This document shows positions 1-13,652 of a DNA stretch of 64,000 bases, one piece after another. The notes under the pieces were generated by a model, which was not told the origin of the DNA, ran no database searches, and saw only the letters and a list, made by a program, of their open reading frames with translations. Position 1 is the first letter of the stretch; each line of letters starts with the position of its first letter. Made by a program: the position numbers and the translations under genes. This DNA is from Pogonophryne albipinna (Eukaryota > Chordata > Actinopteri > Perciformes > Artedidraconidae), in NCBI GenBank assembly GCA_028583405.1, contig CM053246.1:2290570-2354569 (forward strand), read 5' to 3'.

Positions 1-1618
1 CTCAAACTGATTTCTTTACTCTTCCACTTGGGAGCTACATTTTCTCGAGAGCACATTCTTAATGTTTGCTGGTCAAGCTGCTTTACGCTCTCTGGCTGGC
101 GAAAGCAAGGTATTCTTTAAATGTTTGAACAGATGGATCCCAAGAAGTCTGGAGGTAAAAAAAAAAAAAAATGCGTGAGTCTTGAGAGCTCAGAATGCCA
201 TCTATTCCTCATCCCTTATCTCCTCTGGGATCCCGGCCTGGGGGCTGATGGTTTTGGAAGCACATGCACACTCGGCCAAAAATAACAGCCAACCAGTAAT
301 ATATAATGTTGAGGTCGCCTACAGTATGAAAGCATTCCACTATAAGAACTGTTGGATCCAAAAAGCATGACTTAAAAATGTCTCTCTTTCTCATATCCCA
401 AATCGTCAGGCTGCCCAAACTCTGCCCCGGAGAAAAACATTTGACAGAAACTAAACATAGATCCCTCCCGTTTTTCCATGTTTGCCTGGGGATCATGCAA
501 GATGAAGACACAGTGTGAAGGGTGCCATGTATAAAACATCAGCAGATTGGGAGAGAGAGGTGAGCACTGCGCACTGCCTTGGAGGAAAGACTAAATAGAA
601 AGTGATTTATGACCCCTAACCTTTTAACCTGAAGATTTTGAGATGTGACTGTATATTTCAAACAAAAGAGATGTCAGTTGTCTTCCATCCTAATGTTCTC
701 TCCTAAAAGAAGAAACAGTACATTATTCATCACAGCAGAACCTCTTATGTACAGCCAGCACATCATGTTAGCAGATAGACAAGCTCCTAGTTCTATTGAA
801 TCAATGAGGAGGGTTTTTTAATGCAAATGTGGAATAACATAGGAATGACATTTGTGAATTCCATGTTAGGATAGATTTTTTCCATTAACTGTTTCTGTGA
901 GTAGCAACAGAACATTATCTGCATTGTTGGAATGCCACGTCAAGCCTTTACCACTCAAAGGATATGAGATAAGAGAGCTGACAGCTACACAGGAAAACAC
1001 ATTACTATTTCAGTTGGCGTTGCTGCTTCCGTGCAGATCTGCTACCATTTTGAGTCATCCCGTTCTCCCGCCCTTAATTGTTAATGATTTCCGCAAATGC
1101 GAGCTGGCATCGCTAACACTTTCCCTCGGAAGGTGCCTCATTTCCAAGATGTAAATCTGAGGGTAATCCACAAATTAGGTTTCTGCTCGGAGCGTGCTTG
1201 GATACTGTGAGAATGGGAGATCGTGCCAGCAGCATGAGTGTGCTGTCTACCATGTAAACCTGAACCACTGACTAGATCTTAAAAAGGAATTTGTTTATGT
1301 CATTCAGAAAAATACACCACTGAATGGAGTGCATGTGAAACACTCATGGCCAGTGAGGGATGAGGAGGCTAATGCTAAAAACATGGAAATAATGGCTATC
1401 CTCAGAAGGGCTTATTAAAATGTAAGACTTTGGTGGGGGAAGGGATCTTCTTATGTGACATATCTGAAGGAATTATTCTACTGTGGCTGCTGATTCCAGG
1501 ATATAGTCATCAACATACCGTCAAACAACTTACACGAAGGCCTACACCTGAGGCTTAATGTCTAAAACCCTTTTTAGGAACATAGAGCTACATTTTATGC
1601 AGCCTGCAAAACTACTAT

Positions 1619-1790
1619 CAGGGCCGCCCCTCCCTACATGCAGATCACGCAGACTGCATGGGGCCTCATCTTGCGGAGGGGGCCTCATCTTATGGGCAAA
1701 ATGCGGTGCAATACATCTTATGCGTAAATGCGGCACAATTTTGCGATCCACAGTTTCCCGATCCACAATTTCCCGGCGCTAACAGCTCAC
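1619..1790. mobile_element. Possible single end of a hAT-like element
   Basis: The sequence starts with CAGGGCCGCCCCTCCC, the kind of CAGGG start used by hAT termini, and runs into GGGGCC-rich DNA. A related start occurs at 49283. No opposite end or 8-bp duplication was found, so this may be a truncated copy. Confidence 0.3.
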
Positions 1791-4700
1791 GAGCATGCTC
1801 CACTAGCTAAAGGATTCAGTGAGTGTCACGTTGTACATGATGATGATGTCGTGTCAGAAGCGTATGCAGTGAAAACACACTGTTGTGTTTACTAGGTAGT
1901 TGCTAGTTTTGGGTCTTAGTGAGTTGGATTAGAAGAAGTGTTAGTTTAGCTTTGGCAGAAATAGTGAAATCACTTCCTTTACTCTCGGAACAAAAACTTT
2001 AGATCCTGATTTCAGATGTCAGTTTTTAAACACTGCACCAACACAGGAGAGCTGTCTTATAATTTACAGAACATTTGCACTCCCCTCAGCTGGCCACAGC
2101 GTCTTCTTCACTGTAATTACCTGGAATAAAGACAGTCAAAAAGCAACAGGTTGCTAGGAGACTGTTGCAGAAAGAGCCCAAGAAGGCAGTAATGCTGACC
2201 TTTAGCTATCACAAGGCAAGAACATGAGAATGGTGTATCGTGTATTTCATGCCATTGATTAGATATTTCTAAAAAGTGACATTATAGATATAAATCTAAC
2301 AACATTCACAAATATTTGAACATCAAAATCAAATTGAAATTAATTTGCTGTGTGGTACTATCATCAGATGCTTGACTCACTGTTGCCATGCTATAAACAA
2401 CACTCAACCCTGTGCTCCTAATATAAAGTGTTGTTACCGATGCATAAAGATGGATTACGTTCCCTGAATTCTGGGATGAATCTAAAATGCGCCTCAGACA
2501 CACTGACTGTGGCTGCAGACAACACACACATCCTCATATTGGAAATAGCAGGAGACTTTCCACTAATCCACCAGTCGTGTGTGCGTTCCTTTAGCTCAAA
2601 TGTGTGCAGATGGACTCAGGCCTTGATGTTAGAATTCTAGAAGAATGTTGGTATTGGAAATAGATAATTATTTGAATTTATATTCTTGTGTTCTTTTTAG
2701 ACTGGCATGTTACAAGCATTGGCTGTGTTTGTATGTCATGCACAGCTCTAGGTGTTACACCAGTAGAGTATCTCGTAAACTGACAATTGTCTTTTGTTAG
2801 TGCACGTTGCCTATGTTTTGTTATTTCTGGGTGTCTTACAGTAGCCTATAGGTATCCAATCCTGTTCAGGTGTCATCAACACTTGATGCCTGACAAGTCA
2901 AGCGCACAAGATGTATGGTATTTTGGTGAAGAATGGAAACGTAATGTATTAAAGAAACATGTTCATTTTCTCCTTGATTTAAGCCCTGTGCGCTTCAAAC
3001 ATGATCACTCATTTGGTGAGACCCACAGTGTCAAAGTCTGGTCACATAATGTACAAGAGTGGATCCAGATCAGGTGATTTTGCAGCACTGAGCTGAGAGG
3101 GAGCGCTGCAGGGCTGCTGTTGTGTTCCTGTGAGAAGAAAGGAGTCAACTTTGCTTCACTCTCTCAGAAGGATGTCTTAATGGAATGATGGTGAACGAAA
3201 CAAGTAGGATTAACTTTTTAAGACAGCAGCTTTGCAACAGTGAGGGCGTGATTACTTTACTGACAAGTGGTCTGAATATCTCAAATGCAGGTGATGGTTG
3301 CCATGGCTGCATTTACTTTACTGCAGGAATCTGTTCATCTCCTGGGAAACATGATATTTTAATACATTCACAAAATACCACACTTTCATTTTAACTTTTT
3401 CAGCTATCACACAAACAGGTTATAACATGAGTTTTAAACATGCATAAAGGCGTTTTGTTTATCCTTTGGAAGAACCATGCAATCTGTATCCACCTGCTTC
3501 CATTCGGTGTGCTAAGTTAAGCTAACTGGCAGATGGCTTTAGTTTGTAATGCACAGACACGTGAGAGATATCAATCTTCTCATCTAACTCAGCACAAAGG
3601 TACATTTCCTAAAATGTCAAACTATTTAATTAGCTTTAAGAAATGATTGCTGCTATGGTAAAAAAAAAAAAAGCCAACTGAGATGATAAAAACGAGATGA
3701 CATGTTTAAGCTGAGACATTTGTGACATAGTTCCCAAGTGTTGTGAGAGGGGGAACAAGAACATGTAATCAAGACATTAATGATGCATTCAAATGATCTC
3801 TAAGAAGGCTTTCATTATGGGTAATACATGTACAACTGACAATGTCACTTTGTTAGAGGAACGATTTGTATGATGTTCTAATTCCTGAGAGAACAATCAT
3901 AATCCCAAATACTTATTTTAAAATAAAGGATAAAACAAATAAGATATCATATAAACATACGAATATACAAAGTAAAATGTCCAATAAAGATCAAATAAAA
4001 AAAAGAACATAGGAAGTTTAGTGGCAGCATATTGACGCAGAGTGCTCTGAGAGAACATCTTCTCCACAGACTCAGAGTCAGTGCCGTCTGCTGTAGTGAA
4101 TCTTCCAATTAAATATCAGAGAGCACAAACGGCCGTTCATTAAGTAGTGATGCATTCATGGCTACTAAACTATGCCATGTAGACATAATCAATTATGTTG
4201 AGTGCTCCAAAAGAACAGAAGAGCAAGGAGATAAAGAAAGAGTCAATCATATCCTATGCAATGGACAAAGCATTGTAAGAACAAGCATGCTGTGTCTGTC
4301 ATTGATTGAGTCCATTTCTATGTTTTTGTTGCTCTTTTACAATTGCACTGAACCACATTTTTCTACAACTCTTTTAAAAAGAACCAACTTTGAATTAGCA
4401 GCTGTTTTCTGTGGCAGTAGCAATGTGCTAACACTTCTTCACTTAATCCACTCTGTGAAGTGAATGGACTCGGTCATGAGAGCACACAAAACCTGTGACA
4501 TTCAGCTGTTTATACACAAATGTTGAAGTGGTAATCCATCAAATCCCCCCCACAAATCCCCTTAATCACAGCTGGCTGATCCTGAACAAAAACACTGAAT
4601 CACTCACTCAAAGCGTTTGATAAAGTGGAGGCCTCAGCCTGACAGAGGGTGCAGGTTAATGGAGCGGCTGAGCACTGTTTACTGTAACTGTGAAGCACAG

Positions 4701-4797
4701 CTGAATCATCAAAGTACTGTAACACGTCAGATCTTTGTGTCATATACATGTATGTTGTGCAAGTCATGTTGTGTTATTGTAATGTCACTATATAAGC

Positions 4798-5130
4798 CAG
4801 GGGTGTCAACACATTTTTTAAGAGGGCCAGATTTGATAATGTGAATATGCCCGTGAGCCAATAGTCCCTTCTGGCATTTTTTAAACATAAAAGTAACATA
4901 CAAATACACTGTTAAATAACAATTTATATTGTCACAATTATCTTTATTTTTCAAATGGCAAAATAACTAAGTACAAGCCACTCAGGATTGCGTGAACAAC
5001 TCACAATAAAAACACAATTCTGCCTTTCATTCATATTTGGAGAGTCAGATCATATTGAACAGACTATGGAATACCTTCAACTTTGTAGCGGGTTTGACCT
5101 GTTTTTAATAAAGTCAGAATCAGGTCGAAC
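4798..5130. mobile_element. hAT-like terminal fragment (CAGGGGTGTCAA type)
   Basis: The start CAGGGGTGTCAACACATTTT followed by a GGGCCAGAT block is a very common hAT terminus in vertebrates. Only this end is visible, no matching right end or 8-bp duplication was located, and the end coordinate is approximate. Confidence 0.4.
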
Positions 5131-7322
5131 AGAAATTGTTCAGTCAAACCAAACACAAATTATTTAATTCTGGAAATATCCCCTCCTTCACCGAAATGCA
5201 ATACAAATTAAATCACACATCAATTTCCATTTTGGTCAGATATATTTCATGGGGAAAACCAGACATGTAAGATGAGTGTGTGTGCAGTGTGTGTGTGTGG
5301 TGAAAAGAGTAAATACATACAGTTCAATCCGCTTTAGCCAGGAGTCTTGCATCCACCCAAATCAAAAGAAAACAGGAAATACCAAAAACCAGCGTCTTTA
5401 ACAGAAAATGCAAATGGTGGCATGTGAAAGGCCCTTGGAGTGGGACAGATAGAGCAGCAGTGATACTATGCCCTGTGTAGCACACATCACACAGAGGGCA
5501 ATCCCACAGCTCTCTGTGACAGAAGGTTTATTTATGCGTTAGCTAAGTGTCGGAAATGTGTTGGACTTAGATGCCAATAACTAAGAAATCCTGTTATGTG
5601 CTACTATGTGATTTCGCTGCCCAGTTTGTCATATGTTGCTTCATTTCAAAACCACACATGTATTTTTATTATCTCCCCCCCCCCAAAATACAAGTCAATG
5701 CTAATGTTTTAAACGTGATAAATCATGATTAATAACAGATTTTTATTGAAATAAACGCGATTATTTTTTTTAGCTGATTGACAGCACATATATAGATGTA
5801 CAACTAGTCTACATTTCCTACCACACAGAAGTGAAATATATATCCCTGAAACTGTCACAGTCTGCAGTCTCCCTGTATGTCCACTCTCCTGCCCTCCCCT
5901 GGTCTCACCTGGAAATGGTGCTTGATGAATAATCAGGGGATGCAGTAATCGTTCATTCTGTAGAGAAATATGAAACATTTCACCTACTACCGTGAGACAT
6001 TTCCCTGAATACTAGAACATGATCAACTCATGGTGGTGTCAGAGGAAAAGTCAGAAAAGCACCAAAGTCATTACAATAAATCATCTGGGAACCCTGAATC
6101 TCTGTACTGAATTATGCAAGGAGTTTTCCTATTTGCATATTTCATAGATATGTGAAATCTTTAAGCTGCATGTGGTGCTATAGAGAAGTTAGAGAACACC
6201 ATAGTAGGAAAGGCATCATGAACATGTGCTCCACCTTTAAAGGGTTCCATCTAACATCTGTTAAAACTAAATCTAAGTATGTGGTGGAATGAGATGCCTA
6301 GAGCTACACCAACACTCCATAACTGATGCAAACTGGAACTTGTTGTTATGAGTTGTGCATCCGGCCAAGAAAATGTAAATACATGGAGATGGCACCAGAC
6401 GATGCAACAGATTGCATAAGGATGGCAACATCAGTTCAACAAAAGCATCAAAAGAAGGCACAGACGACAGCATGTGAACTTTATGACAGAGCAGAAGTGC
6501 AGAAGTTCAGGCGTCTCCAGTCCCTTCTGGTAAGGGGTAAGTAAGTAATTCACGCCAAACAGGCTGGAGTTGAGTGCATTAGTTTAGAGTGTCTGGGCAA
6601 ACAGTGATGGGGGAAGGAGGGGCGACAAGTTTGATGTGAATCATTTATCACTGATGTTTCCACTGCCTTTGTTCTGGGTCCAAAGGATTCATTTTTTTTA
6701 CTTTTGTGGCTTGACTTATTATGTGTGATCAAAAAAAAGTCCTGCGATTAAGAAAATAATTATTCTTTCATTCTTTTTTTTTGAATTGAGGCCACATGGT
6801 TACAGCCCTTTCTCTCTACCCATCACCCTCTGCTTTAAATAATTCAAAACATGCAGATGTGACTCTGGTGTTCCAATGACTACACACTCATCAAAGTTGT
6901 TGAATCATTCATGGTTTCAAACATTTTGTAAAAGTGAACATTATTAAGCCTAACTGGAAACAACAGATGGATCCAGTAAGACAGTAAATTACACTTGTTA
7001 ATTCTTAATCTGTCTCACAAGACTCTGTGTTTAATGCTGTGGTGAAAGTAGTGCATCCAAACCAGAAATGCTATCCTTATGCAACCTTCTTGCAAAGATG
7101 TTGTATCTGTTATATTTGTAAAGAGTAAAGACTGTTGAGCTGGAATTTGAGATAATTCTTAGAACTGATTATCACATGAGTGATGAGTTAAGAGAGAAAT
7201 GTAAATGCACAATGCAAAAGCTGTTGTGATGTTGCAAGAAGCACCTTTTTTAATCATAATCTGGGTTAACATTTGAACTCTGAAATCTAACTCTATCTGA
7301 ATTCTGCACTTTAGAGATACTT

Positions 7323-7540
7323 CAGGGCAGAGATGGAGCGCTCGAGTCCTGGACTCGGATTCGAGTGCCGATTTTCGGGACTCGTGACTCGACTTGGACT
7401 CGCGCACTGATTGACGCGACTCTGACTTGGACTCGTGAATTATCGCGGACGCTGACTTGGACTCGGACTCGTGATTTTTTTCCCCCACGATGACTCGGAC
7501 TCGACTTGTACATTGACGCTCCGACTCGGACTCGAGCAAG
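7323..7540. mobile_element. hAT-like end rich in GACTCG repeats, left part
   Basis: The block begins CAGGGCAGAGATGG and is made of imperfect repeats of GACTCGGACT and GACTTGGACTCG. A block with the same repeat word in the other half of such elements lies at 28376-28463 and ends in CAACACTG. The two may be halves of one old hAT element split by the nest in between. The 8-bp flanks (AGATACTT and CCACCTAT) do not match, so a single insertion is unproven. Confidence 0.45.
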
Positions 7541-7847
7541 TTTTCTCTGGAGTCTGATGTCATCTATCCTGGCGTGTGCACCTGCGAGGCGAGTTCACGT
7601 ACTTGGCCCGCTATTCCAGTCTAGAGATGTCTCAGACACACCCCACATCGTGCTGTATGCTTTCACACATTCTGCTTCCACTTTGGAAAAGAGCAGTAGT
7701 GTGGCGTGGGGAAGAAATTAGGGGAAGCCAAAAATACGTCCTTTTTTTGGGTCGGGGTGTGTGTGTGGTGCAGCCTGTCCTCCTACAAAAATCGACCATA
7801 TAGGCCGATTGTCCCTTATTACGACCCAGAGACACGTTTTAAAGTGT

Positions 7848-7904
7848 ATGTTGTTTCTTACACGACCACTAGAGGTGCTCTAGTGGTCGTGTAAGAAACA
7901 ACAT
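7848..7904. repeat. Perfect 57-bp palindrome
   Basis: Two 27-bp arms are exact reverse complements around a 3-base loop (GTG), centred on ACGACCACTAGAG/CTCTAGTGGTCGT. It lies near the outer end of the left arm of the foldback-like element. It could extrude as a hairpin or mark a terminal duplication of that element. Confidence 0.9.
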
Positions 7905-8883
7905 GCTCCCAGCCCGTTCATTATAAACGCTCCGGAGGGACGTTTATTCACAAATAACCTTCTCTGGAAAATCCTAAATTGTGGAATAGTTAGGCCATTA
8001 AAATGCTTTTTGATTCGATTTCTGGCGAGAAGTGTATATTGTACTCTTATAATCCATGTCCAGTGGATGTGTAGGATCTATAGTTTGATAGATATTACGA
8101 AGATGATTTGAGGTCTCGCCAGAAGAACATGCAGCTTCCATGTAAAGTTAGCGTGGGTGAAAACAGTTTTTCCGGTCTCGAAGTTTTCATAATAAAACCG
8201 GATATATTCCCCTCACTGTCAAATGATTACACAGTGATATCTGCATTACTCATCCACTAAAAAACATCAGTGTATCCTTGTTAATTACACAATATTGATT
8301 GGTTTAAATTGTGTACAATGCTTTTGTGTTTTTAACCTTCAATTCAGAGAAACAAATAGTTTTTTTGGAGTTTAGACATTACAGTTTCTGAAGACACTAC
8401 ACTACCCAGAATCCCCAGCTATCGTTTGGGACTACAACATCCGCCTTGCTTTACAAACCCTGTGATTAGTCATCAAGCCCTGTGATTGGATGTTGGAGTG
8501 GCAGTGCGACAAGGTTACGCTGAGCATCAACAGCTCTTTGAAATGGAATGGAACCACGCCAGACTATCCAAAACTGGAATTGGACGGGTCCAGCCCACGT
8601 CTCTTTATAAGACGTTTTCGTATTTCCCACAATTAGAAGTTGCCAGTATTAAACTGTGTACCCCCTGGAGGTTTAGGGGATACGAAACACAGTGGTGTTA
8701 TCAAATTTAAAACATATAATTAATAAATGGGTGAATTAATATACCCACATGGCACCTAAGGTCAGAAGAGCTTTATTTAACAGCTGATCTTATGTCTGTG
8801 ACCCCTCCTGTTGTTCATTGATAAACCTGAAACATGCACTTGTCAAGGTTCAGAGGCACATTTTGCAAATATGGCAGTAGCCA

Positions 8884-8960
8884 TCGATCATCTTAAGATA
8901 AGATTAGATATACTTTATTGATCCCAAGTTGGGAAATGTTTTTGTTACAGCAGCATGTAC
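8884..8960 (-). mobile_element. LINE 3' tail fragment (Rex1/L2-like)
   Basis: A short GATAA-type repeat precedes TACTTTATTGATCCCAAG, a tail common to fish LINEs read on the minus strand. It is followed by a TTTGTTACAGCAGCA block. The same tail, longer and with coding remnants, lies inside the related element at 59630-60490. Confidence 0.55.
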
Positions 8961-10685
8961 TACTTTGTTCTACTCCACTACAATTCAGAGGTTAACCTGG
9001 TATTTTTACTCCATTACATTTATTTTAGTTACTTTGCAGATTCTGATTAATGACGTGAAATATAAACAACCCTTAAATCAGACTTTAGTTACACCTGAGT
9101 CAAATTCAGGGAAGGTGATTGTCAAGTGCCAAAATAATCTCTGCAATATATTGGACGTTAAGTACTTTGTCAGACTTCATAATTATTTGTGGATAACCCT
9201 AAGGTTTTTTTCTTATTCAAAAGAAGACCTTAACTTAAAGTAATCTTTAATGTTTAAATAAAGCCTAGTTGGTCTGTTTTGCACATCCTCCTGTTAATAT
9301 CTTTGGACGTCCTGCACTAAACTGTTTTATTGTAGAGATCACTACAGTATCTTCTTGATATTTTCTATTCTATATTTCTATCATGCCTTTTACTGTACTT
9401 TCCCCCAATTTTGTAAGCAGGCTACTCTTAATATTTAAATGTTTTCATCAAATAAAACGTATTCAACAACAACATTCAATAACGTGCTTTAACCACTAGG
9501 CGGTGCGGGTTAAAAAACCAGTGGTCTAGTTAATAAAACATAATAATATCAAACATAATATGACTATTAACTTTATTGTGAAATTAAAACAGAACGTAAA
9601 GGAAAATACAGTTTCAGTCTCTCGATTTGAAGCTTATGCATTGTACCATGAACCTGTATAGACCTGTAACAGTCAACTGCATGAGGAGTTGGAAAGGTAG
9701 TAAATAATATCTTTAAAAACTACAAAAAAATCCCTTTCTATCAGCTGTGCACCTTTATGGTGTAAATATAACCTATCTACCAATTGGATCAAATAATAAA
9801 GTCAGCCGAATTAATGTTGATACTGCAAGGAGACGTATTGTGTGAAAAGAAATGGAAGATGTTGTTTAATTGCTAATATATTTATGATCCACGTCACGTA
9901 TTCAGTTTTGGCGGCATTTCTTACAGTTTGCCAAAAGGTCTTCTCATCAGGGCTCTATAACTAAATATCTACGGCAGATATATAATATTTAATGCAGCCG
10001 AACCGTGTATTACAATGCCGTTATGTAATGACTTCCAAAGAGAAAAGCAAGAACACTCGGAATAAAGTATTATTTTATGTTTTTCGGATTTCATATCGCA
10101 TAAACATCATTTCCCTACATGCATTGCGGCTAAAACAATCGATGTTTTAGCCTATCAAAACCTCTGAAAAAAGAAAGGTGTCTGTCAGAATCGCAAGAGA
10201 AAAACCTATAGGAAAAACACAAAAGCATTGTACACAATTTAAACCAATACATGTCGCATAATTAACAAGGATAAACTGATGTTTTTTAGTGGATGAGTAC
10301 TGCAGATATCACTGTTAAATCATTTGATCATTGGTTTTATTATGAAAACGTAGAGACCGGAAATACTGTTTTCAACCCGTAACTTTACACGGAGGCTGCC
10401 GCATTCCTCAAATCATCTTCGTAATATCTATCAAACTATAGATCGTACATATCGACTGGACGTGAATTCTAAAAGTACAATATACACTTCTCGCTAGAAA
10501 TCTAATCAAAAAGCGTTTTAATGGCCAAACTATCCTACAATTTAGGATTTTACAGAGAGGGTTATTTGTGAATAAACGACCCTCTGTAACGTTAGCATTC
10601 AACGGGAGCACTCGAGGGTGAACACTTGAAAACGTAATTATAGGACGTATTAAGCGCTTGAACAAACGACATATTTGGTCGTAAT

Positions 10686-13206
10686 CAGTGTTGGGTGTAA
10701 CGCGTTACAGTAATATTTAACTTTTTGCTGTAACGAAGTAATGTAACGCATTACTAATGAAATGTGGGTAATATATTACCCGTTACAATGCTCAGTAACG
10801 CAGTTACAACACATTTCAACCCGAAATTAAATGGCGTTTTGTTTTTTAAGAATGTACTAACATAGCGAGACATTCTGACACCAGAGACAAATTGTGCGGG
10901 TAGATTAGTAAACCTGGTGTGTTTACCCTTCAGGGCTTCGCGTCGGGATCTTCGGGGCAGTTTAATGTTATGCACCCTCTATCAGTGCTTGAATTGGAAT
11001 AAAAAAGGTGCCAGTACTCTAAATCAGCAACTGTTTCAAGTCAATTTATTTATACAGCCCAAAAACAAGTATTTGGCTCAAAGTCATAGTATATCCTATA
11101 ATGCTGGTGGGTTTGTCTCTTTACTGTATATTTTAGAAAGGCTCACTGTACTTAAACTAAATGGCTCAGGGTGCATCTGAGATTAGAGGGGGTGCAGGGG
11201 TAAAGTGCTATTTTTATAAGTGGGGAGTGGACCTGACACCCTAGGGGGGTCCGGGGGCATGCTCACCCGGGAAGATTCCTTTTTTAAATATTGAAGTTAG
11301 ATGCATCAATCTGGTGCACTTTGAGAGCAAAATGAAGAGATATATGGATACCTCTTAACATTCATATGAAACAACTGTAAACAGATTTACTTTTTCTTTA
11401 TGGATATAAAAGAAAGTAAAGCCTGACTCCTACTGGCGTCTGGTTAAATGACTCCTCGTCCCTGAGTACACTTACCATCACCATCTTTCAGCAGGACAGG
11501 AGGGAGGGAATCCTTGTCCGGTGACAACCGCTGTCTTTTCGCACTATTATTAAGCCACGCTAACATTTTCGAAATGCTAACGTTATGTGATGTCTTTTCT
11601 GCTCTAGTCTATCGCTGCGCCACGTCATAGGTACGCTGGGCATATTTGTTTGTGATTTATTTGTCAATATTTACAGCGTTGCTGCCCATAGTGATAGCCC
11701 TCTAGTTTAAATCTACTACCCAAAAATAAACATATGGAGATGGGTTACTATTTAAAAAAATGTGCAAATCTATTTAGGAACCTCTCCATGTGAACATATT
11801 TTAAGTGGGGGTGGATCTCAAATAAATGGTGACCGAACCGTTTGAGACCCACTGAGATAAGTTGATAATCGGGAAACCTCCCGGTCCTCCCGATGGCCAG
11901 TCCGGGCCGTCATGACGTGCCGCCGACGGCTGAGTACCGGCATTTTACTGAGTACCGGCACCTTGACGGTACTCTGTAAGAAGTGCCGGTACCACATGGG
12001 TAAAAATCAGAAGTGCCGGTACTGCGTACCGGTGAGTACCGGCCCAATTCAAGCACTGCCCTCTATTAAAAAAAGAGAACGGAGCGAAAAATACAAACAA
12101 CAAATTGTGTCAGGTGCGTGTGGCGTGACCTGCTCCGCGGGCATCATTTCCAAAGTGCTTCCACAGCAGTGACACACATCTGTGGATAATCATTTATACG
12201 AAAATGGTTAAAGCAACCATCACTAAACGCCAGCAACACTGCATCTACTGCAGACAGTAGCAACAGACATCACGTTACACTCCGTTGTGGACACTAGCTT
12301 TCTCCCGCGGCCTGACTCGCCGCTGCTTTTCAATGTTTGCCATTTCAAACCATGAGCTGGTTCAAATAATATTTGCCTTGATTTACAATATGTTCTCATT
12401 TGTTTTATCAGTACAGTTTTGAAGCTTTTGTGCTTTTCTTTGCCATAGTACACTTTGGACTATATGAAATATTTCAGGATTGCACTTTTAACTCACTTGA
12501 AATGTTCTCACTTGCTTGGTTTCAAAACATAACAAATGCCATAATCTGTTCATTGGGGACCATCAATGCTATTTTTCATTGCTGTTGCCGGCCACTATTG
12601 CTCATGTAAACCTACTACTGCTGCGCCCTCTGTAACCTCAGAGGCACCCTGAGTCATTTTGTTCTGGAACCGGGCCTGTACTCGGCCATATACTAAACAA
12701 ACTACAGAGCCCATTCCGTGTCCTGTTAGTGTTTACTTCCTGTCTGCCTTCTTCTGGTGATTTATCTGACGTCCAGCGCTCCGTCTTTTAACCTCTCTCT
12801 TTCTTGATCCTCCTTAGCAACCTTCATTATAGTCCTTGACAGTGGTCTGTACTGCTGTATTAACAACGTGTCACATGTTAAGAATTTACTATCAGAATCG
12901 AGTATTCAACTAAGCCGTGTAATACAAGTTGTTAGTAGCCTTAAGGGCCTACACAGTTGTTATGCTATACCACATTGTCCTTCACTGGATGTATAATGAG
13001 CTGCACTAAACTACATTTTAGCATTTAAAATACCTAGCCATTCTTTTGCGGTTATTTTGGTGAAAGTAACTCAAAAGTAACTAAAAAGTAGTGTAACTCA
13101 TTACATTTCAGAGACAGTAATATTGTAATGTAACTTATTACTTTCAAAAGACAGTAATAAGTAATATGTAATATATTACATTTTGGAAGTAACTTGCCCA
13201 ACACTG
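10686..13206. mobile_element. Non-autonomous hAT transposon (CAGTGTTGGG type)
   Basis: The ends are CAGTGTTGGG and CCCAACACTG, followed inward by GTTAC-rich inner repeats typical of this fish hAT group. The exact 8-bp target duplication GTCGTAAT is at 10678-10685 and 13207-13214. The target is the right arm of the foldback-like element. No transposase frame is recognisable. Another hAT sits inside it (10983-12058). Confidence 0.9.
10983..12058. mobile_element. Nested non-autonomous hAT (CAGTGCTTGAATTGG type)
   Basis: The 15-bp terminal inverted repeats are CAGTGCTTGAATTGG and its exact reverse complement. The 8-bp duplication CCCTCTAT is at 10975-10982 and 12059-12066. The right part is rich in GTGCCGGTACT words. 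The segment at about 11210-11360 is similar to 63660-63840, so a related copy exists at the right edge of the window. No coding frame was recognised. Confidence 0.9.
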
Positions 13207-13439
13207 GTCGTAATAAGGGCCCGAACAATCGGCCCATTTGGTCGTATGAGTTGGAGGACTTGTTGGTGTGGTGGTCAATGTAATAACGTAACCAGATGAG
13301 TGATTATAGTGCCCGGTATCATTTTACACATTTGTATCATACAGATGCAGGACACACACGACTGTTATCTAACCGACAGGTCCGCACTTGCTTCAGTTGC
13401 TTGCTACTTTCTAACGGCAGTTAGCAGTGACGCTATCTA

Positions 13440-13557
13440 TCTATGGATTAGATTTATGATTCGAAAATTATAAAAGTAGGGTAGACATGTGGATATTATC
13501 CGGCTGAACGAAACGTGCATTTATCTAACAGGTTCGTTTTCCACAGACCTTTTTTAA
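13440..13557. mobile_element. ISL2EU-type terminal segment, first half
   Basis: The stretch containing AAAGTAGGGTAGACATGTGG and ATTATCCGGCTGAAC matches the right terminal region of the ISL2EU element at 35510-35600. It is cut at a TTAA by the element 13558-27665 and resumes at 27666, where it runs to GGACGCGTCACTGC. It is probably the end of an ISL2EU-derived MITE. Its other end was not located. Confidence 0.7.
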
Positions 13558-13652
13558 AGGTCCCATGTCATGCTTTTCCGGTTATTACCCGTCCCCTTGT
13601 GTGTTATGAAGGTTTTTATCCATGTAAACGGTCTGCAGAGTCAAAAACCCTC

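Larger units (their letters stand above)
1..7322. other. Stretch without a recognisable gene
   Basis: No open reading frame here resembles a protein family I know, and the short ones have no coding character. Contents are AT-rich low-copy-looking DNA with small A, C and GT runs, for example the A runs near 158 and 3660 and a short GT run near 5280. Two positions look like single ends of hAT elements (1619 and 4798, listed separately). The stretch could hold introns or distal regulatory DNA of a host gene, but nothing visible proves that. Confidence 0.5.
7791..13250. mobile_element. Long-inverted-repeat (foldback-like) element, copy 1
   Basis: The left arm (about 7791-8360) and right arm (about 10200-10677 plus 13207-13250) are diverged inverted copies of each other. 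Shared landmarks are a TTTATTCACAAATAACC block and a CATTGTACACAATTTAAACC block. The core (8880-9300) and inner arm (8200-8580) match the element at 58410-62258 in the same orientation, so the two belong to one family. The right arm is split by a hAT (10686-13206). There is no coding capacity. I could not fix the outer ends or a target duplication for this copy. The structure fits a non-autonomous DNA transposon of unknown superfamily. Confidence 0.6.

Noticed and set aside
182..1154. Short open frames in the first 1.2 kb as host exons
   Set aside because: They are under 101 codons, overlap on both strands, have no recognisable domain and no splice-flanked conserved block.
7159..7563. 134-residue Ser/Glu/Arg-rich frame as a protein
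   Set aside because: It is the reading of the GACTCG repeats of a hAT end. The repetitive Glu-Ser-Glu-Ser-Arg pattern is a by-product of the DNA repeat.
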